From Candidatus Auribacterota bacterium (GTDB taxonomy: Bacteria > Auribacterota > UBA6266): DNA of 16,352 bases. Shown in pieces: positions 7,037 to 13,485 of this stretch. Made by a program: the position numbers and the translations under genes. Positions within the stretch are counted from its first letter, which is position 1. The number at the start of each line of letters is the position of its first letter. The notes below the pieces were generated by a model. That model did not search any database, had not been told where the DNA came from, and saw nothing but the letters and a program-made list of their open reading frames with translations. Location: NCBI GenBank assembly GCA_016933315.1, contig JAFGBE010000181.1:1-16352 (forward strand), in the 5' to 3' direction.

Positions 7037-7977
7037 GAAAGATAAAATTTCCGGCAATATATATCATTGTGGTGATTTTTGTGCTTCTGATTACTTATGT
7101 CCTGCAGTCGGCCGGGAAGGGACTTGTGCCGGAGTTATACTGGACATATTTTAGGGCGGCTGCTTTATTTGTGTTGGTGTTTCTCCTGCCGCTTTTCAAC
7201 CGGAGAATAAGGACGATAGCGCATTCGGTCTTAAAGGAGGAAATCAGGAAAAAGACTCTTTATGTCATCTTGCTTTTTATGGTCCTGATAGTAGGGATCA
7301 TACATATTTTCGGTAAAATTGCTCCGGGGAACCAGCACATATTCGTTTCGGAATTGGGTCTTTCCGGCATGACTATGTTCGGTCTGCTTTTCGGTATCTT
7401 TATGGCGTCAACCGCCATATATAAAGAGATGGAAAAAAAGACGGTTTATGTAATGCTTTCCTATCCTGTCAGCAGGCAGGAAATAGTGATGGGCAAGTTT
7501 ATAGGCAATGTCATATCGGTTACTATGTTTTCATGTGTTCTTTCCGCTGTGTTTATAATGTCGCTTTTGCTCAGGTTTGGATTTGAAAAGTTTGAGATTA
7601 TGCTGGTTTATTCCTGCATCGGCTTAATGATGGAATTTATGGTTATAGTCGCTATAGCCATAACTACCTCCACGTTGCTTTCCACTATTTCAAATTTTAT
7701 TTTTGTCTTTATAATTTTTGTGCTTGGGCATATGACCGAGCAGATTATCCATATTACCAGCAGGGTAGAGGCCGATTCTATTAAAAGCGCCGGGAAAATT
7801 CTTTTGAAGATAATTCCCGATTTTAGCAGGTTTGAATTTAAGGATATGCTGAATCTCGGGGAGGTAGTTGATGTAAACACTCTGATATCTTCATTCGGTT
7901 ATGCTTTGTTGTATTGTGCGCTAATGGTATCGATAGGGATGCTTATTTTCAGAAAGAGGGAAGTAGACCGCCTGTGA
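7033..7977 (+). CDS. ABC-2 type transporter permease (second paralogue, extended N-terminus)
   Basis: Membrane subunit of 314 residues with about eight hydrophobic segments, two of them in an N-terminal extension of about 65 residues that the first permease lacks. The remainder parallels the first permease: EKKTVYVMLSYPVSRQE in a cytoplasmic loop, FVLGHMTEQ late in the chain, and DFSRFEFKDMLNLGEVVD before the last helix. These shared blocks indicate gene duplication and suggest a heterodimeric channel. The start is TTG 7033, overlapping the ATPase stop by 4 nt; a purine-rich GGGGAAAG lies about 5 nt upstream. The stop overlaps the GTG start of the TPR protein gene. Confidence 0.85.
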   Translation: MRKIKFPAIYIIVVIFVLLITYVLQSAGKGLVPELYWTYFRAAALFVLVFLLPLFNRRIRTIAHSVLKEEIRKKTLYVILLFMVLIVGIIHIFGKIAPGNQHIFVSELGLSGMTMFGLLFGIFMASTAIYKEMEKKTVYVMLSYPVSRQEIVMGKFIGNVISVTMFSCVLSAVFIMSLLLRFGFEKFEIMLVYSCIGLMMEFMVIVAIAITTSTLLSTISNFIFVFIIFVLGHMTEQIIHITSRVEADSIKSAGKILLKIIPDFSRFEFKDMLNLGEVVDVNTLISSFGYALLYCALMVSIGMLIFRKREVDRL

Positions 7978-8714
7978 AATCCAAAAGGACGATATTTATT
8001 TTCTTCGTTATTTTTATGCTGGTGCTTTTGTATTATATCCAGTTGAAAATAATAAATATGAGAGAAGAAGAAAAACTTTACAGCCGTATTTACCTGCACC
8101 CGGGAGAACAGATTACCGGCGTTTTGCTTGGCGGGTTCAGGGGTATTGCATCCGATATGCTGTGGATTCAGATAGATGAATATTGGCACCACGGGCAGTG
8201 GTACAAGTGCCTTCCCCTCTATAAAGCGGTTGCCTATCTCCAGCCCAACTTTTTGGATGTGTGGTCTCTCGGCGCATGGCACATGGCTTACAATATCTGC
8301 CATGAGGCAGGCATAAGCCCCTACAGGACCGTCGAAGAAAGAATGAAAGACCAGTATTTCTGGGTCCAGCAGGGTCTCGATTTCCTGAAGGCGGGAATAG
8401 AGAATAATCCCGATGTATTCAACCTTTATTTTGAATTGGGGTGGACATATTTTAATAAAGTGAAAGATTACCGGAATGCCGCGCGTTATTTTAAGGATGC
8501 GACGCGGTATGATTGTCCGTTATATGTAAACAGGATGTATGCGCATGCCCTATCCGAGGAAGGAGATATCGAAGGAGCTAAAAAAGCATGGAAAGAAATC
8601 ATAGACGAGATGAATGAGAAAGAAAAAGAAGCTCCTTTAAACACGCAGGAAACTTTCCATAGGAATATTGCCAGAAGGTTTTATAACAAGATTAAGAATG
8701 AATCGGTCAAGTAA
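7974..8714 (+). CDS. Membrane-anchored TPR-like protein of unknown function
   Basis: Protein of 246 residues with a basic start, one hydrophobic segment (about 6-24) and a long soluble part, so probably anchored in the inner membrane. A well-defined aromatic and charged block at about 41-105 (HPGEQITGVLLGGFRG, ASDMLWIQIDEYWHHGQW, YLQPNFLDVW, AWHMAYN) looks strongly conserved in character. It is followed by helices resembling TPR repeats (about 125-205; NPDVFNLYFELGWTYFN, AARYFKDA, ALSEEGDIEGAKKAW). I recall similar proteins beside ABC exporters in related uncultured bacteria but know no assigned function. The start is GTG 7974, overlapping the permease stop (GTGA); a GAGGG lies 13 nt upstream. 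The same frame is open back to 7914, but that start would bury the N-terminus inside the permease gene. Confidence 0.7.
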   Translation: MKSKRTIFIFFVIFMLVLLYYIQLKIINMREEEKLYSRIYLHPGEQITGVLLGGFRGIASDMLWIQIDEYWHHGQWYKCLPLYKAVAYLQPNFLDVWSLGAWHMAYNICHEAGISPYRTVEERMKDQYFWVQQGLDFLKAGIENNPDVFNLYFELGWTYFNKVKDYRNAARYFKDATRYDCPLYVNRMYAHALSEEGDIEGAKKAWKEIIDEMNEKEKEAPLNTQETFHRNIARRFYNKIKNESVK

Positions 8715-8717
8715 GTC

Positions 8718-9443
8718 ATGAGAGTATGTCTGATAGGCGATGTGCACAGTAACCTCGAAGCTTTGAATAAGAGTATAGAAATAATTAAAGCTGAAAAACC
8801 GGACAAAGTATTTTTTGTGGGAGACCTTGTGGGTTACGGGGCAAACCCATCTGAATGTATAATGCTTGCCCGTGAGAAATTCGATGTGTTAATTGCGGGA
8901 AACCACGATTATGTGGCTTCGGGGGCCCAGAGGTGTGAAAATTTCAATCCTCAGGCGGAACAGGCGGTAAACTGGACTTCCGAGAGGCTGAGTTTTGAGG
9001 AAAAGAATTTTTTGTCGTCTCTGCCGCTGATTTATGAAAAGAATGATATATGCCTTGTGCATGCATCATTGCCCAGGCCCGAAGAGTGGCGGTACCTGTT
9101 TGACCTTAACGAAGTTGAGAATACCGCGAAATATGCTTCAGGGAGGTTGATTTTCGTAGGGCATTCCCATATTCCCATGATTCTTGAAATATCCGGCGAA
9201 ATAATTAAGCGCAAGGCGAATCCGGAACAGCAGCTGAAAAAGAATGTCAGGTATATAATAAATGTGGGTTCCATAGGCCAGCCGAGGGACGGCGATCCGA
9301 GGATTTGTATGGTTTTTTATGATGAAGAGAGTAATACTCTGGAGTTTCAACGCCATGAGTACAACATAAAAACCGCCCAAAATAAGATACTCGATGCCGG
9401 TCTGCCTGAAATGCTGGCATTAAGGCTTGGTTTTGGTAAATGA
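8718..9443 (+). CDS. Metallophosphoesterase (YfcE/calcineurin-like)
   Basis: Dinuclear metal phosphoesterase of 241 residues, substrate unknown. The full set of metal-binding motifs is visible: GDVHSN with Asp8 and His10, GDLVGYG with Asp36, GNHD with Asn62 and His63, His115 in LVHASLP, and GHSH at 148-151. This organisation is typical of small YfcE-like or serine/threonine-phosphatase-like members that follow a Gly-Asp-x-His start. No clear ribosome site precedes ATG 8718; the upstream stop is 3 nt away, so coupling is plausible. Its own stop overlaps the next start by 4 nt (ATGA). Confidence 0.9.
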   Translation: MRVCLIGDVHSNLEALNKSIEIIKAEKPDKVFFVGDLVGYGANPSECIMLAREKFDVLIAGNHDYVASGAQRCENFNPQAEQAVNWTSERLSFEEKNFLSSLPLIYEKNDICLVHASLPRPEEWRYLFDLNEVENTAKYASGRLIFVGHSHIPMILEISGEIIKRKANPEQQLKKNVRYIINVGSIGQPRDGDPRICMVFYDEESNTLEFQRHEYNIKTAQNKILDAGLPEMLALRLGFGK

Positions 9444-9829
9444 AAAAATTCTTGCTCTTCTGGGTTCCTGTGCTGGTGTGGGCTGTTGTTATATTGCTCA
9501 TATCATCTATCCCTTCGTATAGACTCCCGAAGACAAGATTGGTTTTTCTGGATAAAATCGTGCATCTTTCCGAATATTTTGTGTTTTCCGCGCTTATGGC
9601 GAGGGCATTTTCAGGCTCATCTAAATTTGCCCGCGGAAAGTATCTTATATTTACAGTGATTTTTGCGGCTGTTTTCGCGCTTCTGGATGAAGTCCATCAG
9701 ATTTTTCTGCCGACCAGGTCATTCGATTTATGGGATCTTTTCTTTGATGTCCTGGGTATTTTTGCCGGTTTGATGGTCTATGAAAAATCGAAAGCGATTT
9801 TAAGGGGAGAAATAAATGTCGGCGAGTAA
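9440..9829 (+). CDS. VanZ-like family membrane protein
   Basis: Small membrane protein of 129 residues with four hydrophobic segments. Two conserved stretches identify the VanZ-like family: DKIVHLSEYFVFSALM after the first loop, and LLDEVHQIFLPTRSFDLWDLFFDVLG before the last helix. The family is named after a teicoplanin-resistance protein, but most members, like this one, sit in housekeeping contexts and have no known role. ATG 9440 overlaps the metallophosphoesterase stop by 4 nt, and the gene overlaps ligA by 14 nt. Confidence 0.85.
   Translation: MKKFLLFWVPVLVWAVVILLISSIPSYRLPKTRLVFLDKIVHLSEYFVFSALMARAFSGSSKFARGKYLIFTVIFAAVFALLDEVHQIFLPTRSFDLWDLFFDVLGIFAGLMVYEKSKAILRGEINVGE
9804..9809 (+). 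promoter_or_regulatory. Strong ribosome binding site of ligA
   Basis: GGGGAG, 6 nt before ATG 9816 and inside the VanZ-like gene. It favours this start over the ATG at 9891, where ordinary LigA homology begins but no comparable site is present. Confidence 0.6.
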
Positions 9830-11882
9830 GAAAAAAGAAAAACACAGTGAGTTTTTATATGATATTGATACCGGCGGCGACCCTGCGAAAATGAAGAAGG
9901 ATATTGAACGCCTCAGGGACATTATTAATTACCATAACAAGAAGTATTACGAAGAAAATTCCCCGGTTATATCAGATGCCGAGTACGACATGCTCTATTC
10001 CAGGCTTAAAAAGCTTGAAGAAAAATACCCCGGGCTTAAGACAAAAGATTCGCCTACGCAGAAAATAGGGGAAAAAACCTCGGGCCTCTTTGAGAAAATC
10101 AAACATGATGTGCCGATGCTGAGCATAGAAAACACATATTCCGAAGAGGAAGTCAGTGATTTTGATAAAAGAGTCAGGAAAATCTTAAACACTGACAGTG
10201 TTGTGTATGAGGTGGAAGTAAAAATTGACGGAGTTTCTGCTTCTTTGCGCTATGAGAAAGGGAAGCTTGTAATGTGTCTTTCCAGGGGAGACGGAACCAC
10301 AGGGGAGAACATTACCCGGAACATGAAAAATGTCGCAGGTGTTCCCGATGAGCTGAAGGGGATGGATAAAGTGGATGTTTTTGAAGTTCGCGGCGAAGTT
10401 TATATGGAGAAAAAAGCGTTTAAAAATTTAAATGACAGTTTATCAGAAGGCGGGGAAGCATTTGCTAACCCGAGAAATGCGGCGGCAGGTTCGCTTAAAT
10501 TGAAAGACAGTGATATGGTTAAAGAACGGCATTTAAAGTTTATTGCCCATGGGATAGGATCTGTTTCCGGATTTGATAAAAATAACCAGTATGACACGAT
10601 AAAGACATTATCCGGTATCGGGCTTAAGGTCAGCCCCTGCTGCCGGAAAGCGGAGTCAGTGCGGGAAATAATGGATATCTGCGCCGAATGGGAGAAAAAA
10701 AGGGAAGGGTTGCCATTTGAGATAGACGGCATGGTAATCAAAGTGAATGATTTCTCCATGAGAAAAAAACTCGGTTCCACGGCGAAATCCCCGCGGTGGT
10801 GTTTTGCATTTAAATTTGCCGCGCAGAGAGCGAAAACAAGAATCCTGGACATTGAATCAAGTGTAGGCAGAACCGGGAGAATTACCCCTGTGGCAATCCT
10901 GTCTCCCGTTCAGCTTTCGGGCACTACCGTGAGCCGCGCCAGCCTTTATAACCAGGATGAGATAGACAGGCTGGATATCCGCATAGGGGATACGGTTATA
11001 ATTGAAAAAGGGGGTGAAATAATACCGAAAGTCGTGGACGTGTTGAAAGATGAGACTCCTGCCCGCGATAAAAACACGATGAAATTCAAAATAGGCAATA
11101 GGTGCCCGGTATGTAAAGGCCCGGTTGTGAGAATAGAGGGGGAAGCCGATTATTTTTGCGAAAATGTAAAATGCAAAGCGCAGCTGAAAAGGAGAATTGA
11201 ACATTTTGCTTCCAGGAACGCTATGAACATCGAAGGGTTGGGGGAGGCTCTTACCGGTATTCTTGTTGATAAAGATATTATTAAAGATTTCGGCGATATA
11301 TACAGCCTTAAAAGGGATGATATCTCGTCTCTTGAAAGAAAGGGCGATAAATCAGCAGGGAACCTGATTAACGCTATAAATGAAAGTAAAAAGAAGCCTT
11401 TCAGGAAAGTGCTTTTTGCCATCGGCATAAGGCATATAGGCGCGAAGACAGCCGAACAACTGGCTTCTTTTTTCTCTGACATTGATAATTTAGCTGCTGC
11501 AGACAGGGAAAAATTGATGGAGGTGGAAGACATAGGGGATGTTATGGCTGAAAGCATATATGATTATTTCAAGATCGCCGAGAACCTGCAGGTATTGGAT
11601 AAACTGAAGAAAGCCGGTTTAAACTTCAAAGAACATGAAAAAACCGTAAATTACAAAAAAGAATTTGAGGGAAAAACGTTTGTCCTTACGGGAGCGCTGG
11701 ACTCTTATTCAAGAAGTGAAGCCGAAGAGCTGATAAAGATGAGAGGGGGCAAAACTTCTTCGGCCGTGAGCAAAAACACGGATTATGTCGTTACGGGAAA
11801 AGACCCGGGTTCGAAAGCCGAGAAGGCTCATGCGCTCGGGGTAAAAATATTAACTGAAAAAGATTTTACCGATATGCTTTGA
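9816..11882 (+). CDS. ligA: NAD+-dependent DNA ligase
   Basis: Essential replication and repair ligase that seals nicks using NAD+. All domains are present in order in 688 residues: Ia (RDIINYHNKKYYEENSPVISDAEYD, about 31-55), adenylation domain with catalytic Lys136 in KIDG, GDGTTGENIT and FANPRNAAAGSLK, OB fold, Cys4 zinc site (Cys430, Cys433, Cys448, Cys453), helix-hairpin-helix repeats (about 480-590), and a C-terminal BRCT domain (about 611-688; FVLTGALDSYSR). It carries about 25 extra charged N-terminal residues compared with typical LigA; ATG 9891 would give the usual start, but the strong GGGGAG favours 9816. The gene overlaps the VanZ-like gene by 14 nt, and the hydrolase gene follows after 21 nt. 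Confidence 0.97.
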   Translation: MSASKKKEKHSEFLYDIDTGGDPAKMKKDIERLRDIINYHNKKYYEENSPVISDAEYDMLYSRLKKLEEKYPGLKTKDSPTQKIGEKTSGLFEKIKHDVPMLSIENTYSEEEVSDFDKRVRKILNTDSVVYEVEVKIDGVSASLRYEKGKLVMCLSRGDGTTGENITRNMKNVAGVPDELKGMDKVDVFEVRGEVYMEKKAFKNLNDSLSEGGEAFANPRNAAAGSLKLKDSDMVKERHLKFIAHGIGSVSGFDKNNQYDTIKTLSGIGLKVSPCCRKAESVREIMDICAEWEKKREGLPFEIDGMVIKVNDFSMRKKLGSTAKSPRWCFAFKFAAQRAKTRILDIESSVGRTGRITPVAILSPVQLSGTTVSRASLYNQDEIDRLDIRIGDTVIIEKGGEIIPKVVDVLKDETPARDKNTMKFKIGNRCPVCKGPVVRIEGEADYFCENVKCKAQLKRRIEHFASRNAMNIEGLGEALTGILVDKDIIKDFGDIYSLKRDDISSLERKGDKSAGNLINAINESKKKPFRKVLFAIGIRHIGAKTAEQLASFFSDIDNLAAADREKLMEVEDIGDVMAESIYDYFKIAENLQVLDKLKKAGLNFKEHEKTVNYKKEFEGKTFVLTGALDSYSRSEAEELIKMRGGKTSSAVSKNTDYVVTGKDPGSKAEKAHALGVKILTEKDFTDML

Positions 11883-11903
11883 TGATTTTGCGCAAATAAA
11901 AAT

Positions 11904-12527
11904 ATGATTAAATATATTAAGGTTATAAACGGTCCGCTTGAAACCAATTCCTATTTGATATTTTGTGCGGATACAGGTCAGGCGGTGATAGTGGACCCGT
12001 TTGATTATATGTGTATTAAGGAAGTCATTTCTGAAAACAAGTTAAAACCGTCAATTATCGTCAATACACATTTTCACGAGGATCACACCAACGGCAACAG
12101 GGTTTTAAAACGGGATTTCGATATCCCTATTGCGATCCACGGTGACGATGCCGGGTTGCTTGTTTCCGGTTGCCGCATCCTGGAAACCTGCGGAATTAAA
12201 ACAGAGGTATCGCCTCCGGCAGACATCATTTTATCTGAAGGTCAAAAAGTCATATTCGGCGATGAAAGCATGGATGTCATACATACGCCGGGTCATTCGC
12301 CGGGAAGCATATGTCTGTATTGCCCGGATAAAATGCTTTTTTCGGGCGATACATTGTTTGCGTCGGGAGTGGGAAGGACGGATTTTCCCGGGGGAAATAT
12401 GCGAAGCCTGGTTAAGTCGATAAAAACCAAGATATTTGTTCTGCCCGAAAGCGTGGCGGTATATCCGGGTCACGGCGGGGATACTTCGATAAAGATTGAA
12501 AAAAAATACGGCGGGGATATTTTTTAA
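11904..12527 (+). CDS. Metallo-beta-lactamase-fold hydrolase (glyoxalase II / YcbL-like)
   Basis: Cytoplasmic hydrolase of 207 residues with a complete binuclear metal site: THFHEDH (His56, His58, Asp60, His61), His131 in HTPGHSPG, Asp149 in SGDTLF, and His190 in YPGHG. The closest broad group is the glyoxalase II-like/YcbL branch, often thioester hydrolases; the C-terminal substrate domain of true glyoxalase II is absent, so I do not name the substrate. The GRTDFPGG stretch is typical of YcbL-type members. No Shine-Dalgarno sequence precedes ATG 11904. The recombinase gene starts 2 nt after its stop. Confidence 0.9.
   Translation: MIKYIKVINGPLETNSYLIFCADTGQAVIVDPFDYMCIKEVISENKLKPSIIVNTHFHEDHTNGNRVLKRDFDIPIAIHGDDAGLLVSGCRILETCGIKTEVSPPADIILSEGQKVIFGDESMDVIHTPGHSPGSICLYCPDKMLFSGDTLFASGVGRTDFPGGNMRSLVKSIKTKIFVLPESVAVYPGHGGDTSIKIEKKYGGDIF
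12496..12523 (+). promoter_or_regulatory. Weak candidate internal promoter before the recombinase gene
   Basis: TTGAAA (12496-12501), 16-bp spacer, TATTTT (12518-12523), with expected +1 on the A of ATG 12530, the same geometry as before acyP. The -10 matches only 4 of 6 and the stretch is coding and AT-rich, so chance is likely. Confidence 0.2.
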
Positions 12528-12529
12528 AT

Positions 12530-13483
12530 ATGGCTGATAATAAAATAAAGATTCCGGTCGATACGGTAAGCGAAAAAGCCCATTCGCTTGTCATACTGGT
12601 GAATGAGTTTATAAACTATCTCCTGGTTGAAAGGTCCCTTGCCATAAACAGCATTGAAGCTTATAAAGGCGACCTGAAAAGGTTTATCATCTTCCTTGAA
12701 AGGAAAAAAGTTTCCGATTTTTCTTCATGCACGAGGGAAATAATAGTGGATTTTCTGCTAAATGAGAAAAACAGGGGGTCTTCGACCCTGTCTGTTTCCA
12801 GGGCCTTGGTATCGATAAAAATGCTGTTTAGGTTTTTAGTGATGGACAGGTATTTGAAGGAAGACGTTTCGGAGATTATCGAGTCCCCTAGAATCTGGAG
12901 AGCGCTCCCGTCGGTAATGAGTGAAAAAGAAGTCACCAAGTTGCTGAATTCCGTTAAAGGTGAAGCTCCCAATGAGTTGAGAGACAGGGCGATCCTTGAA
13001 CTGATGTATGCCACCGGCCTTCGTATAAGCGAAGTGGCTAACCTTAAAACAGGAGATATAAATTTTGAGATAGGCATTCTCAAGTGCAGGGGGAAGGGAA
13101 ATAAAGAACGTATTGATCCGATAGGGAAAAGGGCGATAAGCTCTATCAAAAAGTATATTGAAAAATCCCGCCCCCAGATAGCGTTATCTTCCTCGAAACT
13201 TCCTCCGCCCGAACTTTTTATAACGAGGTTCGGGGCAAAGTTCACAAGACAGGGCCTTTGGAAAATAATTAAAGCCCATGCAAAGAAAGCGGGCATAAAG
13301 AAAAATATAACACCGCATACCCTGAGGCATTCATTTGCTTCCCATCTTCTTGCCAACGGGGCGGATCTGAGAGTCGTCCAGGAGATGTTGGGTCATGCCG
13401 ACATATCAACTACGCAGAATTATATTCATGTCGACAGGGAAAGGCTTAAGAATATCCATAAGAAGTTTCATCCGAGAGGCTGA
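12530..13483 (+). CDS. Tyrosine recombinase, XerC/XerD type
   Basis: Site-specific recombinase of 317 residues, most likely resolving chromosome dimers at a dif site with FtsK. All catalytic residues are visible: Arg165 (ATGLRISEV), Lys189 (GKGNKER), His263 and Arg266 (HTLRH), His289 (LGHADIS) and nucleophile Tyr298 (TTQNYIHV). The N-terminal SAM-like core-binding domain (about 23-110; FINYLLVERSLAINSIEAYKGDL) is intact. About 20 residues precede the usual start. No phage genes, attachment sites or inverted repeats flank it, and it sits between housekeeping genes 2 nt from each neighbour, which favours the Xer role over an integrase. I cannot decide between XerC and XerD from sequence alone. 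Confidence 0.93.
   Translation: MADNKIKIPVDTVSEKAHSLVILVNEFINYLLVERSLAINSIEAYKGDLKRFIIFLERKKVSDFSSCTREIIVDFLLNEKNRGSSTLSVSRALVSIKMLFRFLVMDRYLKEDVSEIIESPRIWRALPSVMSEKEVTKLLNSVKGEAPNELRDRAILELMYATGLRISEVANLKTGDINFEIGILKCRGKGNKERIDPIGKRAISSIKKYIEKSRPQIALSSSKLPPPELFITRFGAKFTRQGLWKIIKAHAKKAGIKKNITPHTLRHSFASHLLANGADLRVVQEMLGHADISTTQNYIHVDRERLKNIHKKFHPRG
13474..13479 (+). promoter_or_regulatory. Ribosome binding site for the TTG start of the nucleotidyltransferase fusion
   Basis: GAGAGG, 6 nt before TTG 13486, inside the end of the recombinase gene. The protein start MKLITTHLNADFDA matches the usual beginning of this family, so the TTG start is convincing. Confidence 0.65.
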
Positions 13484-13485
13484 CA

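Noticed and set aside
7914..7973. Upstream extension of the TPR protein to a start at 7914
   Set aside because: It lies within the permease coding sequence and precedes the membrane helix with 20 polar residues; GTG 7974 overlaps the permease stop as GTGA, the same coupling seen in neighbouring genes.
12130..12473. Open frames of 80-97 codons overlapping the MBL hydrolase gene on both strands
   Set aside because: Shadows of a gene with a complete metal-binding motif set; no start signals or recognisable protein features.
12530..13483. Recombinase as an integrase of a mobile element
   Set aside because: No phage or cargo genes, no attachment-site duplication at the nearby tRNA, and neighbours 2 nt away on both sides; the sequence fits a chromosomal Xer protein.
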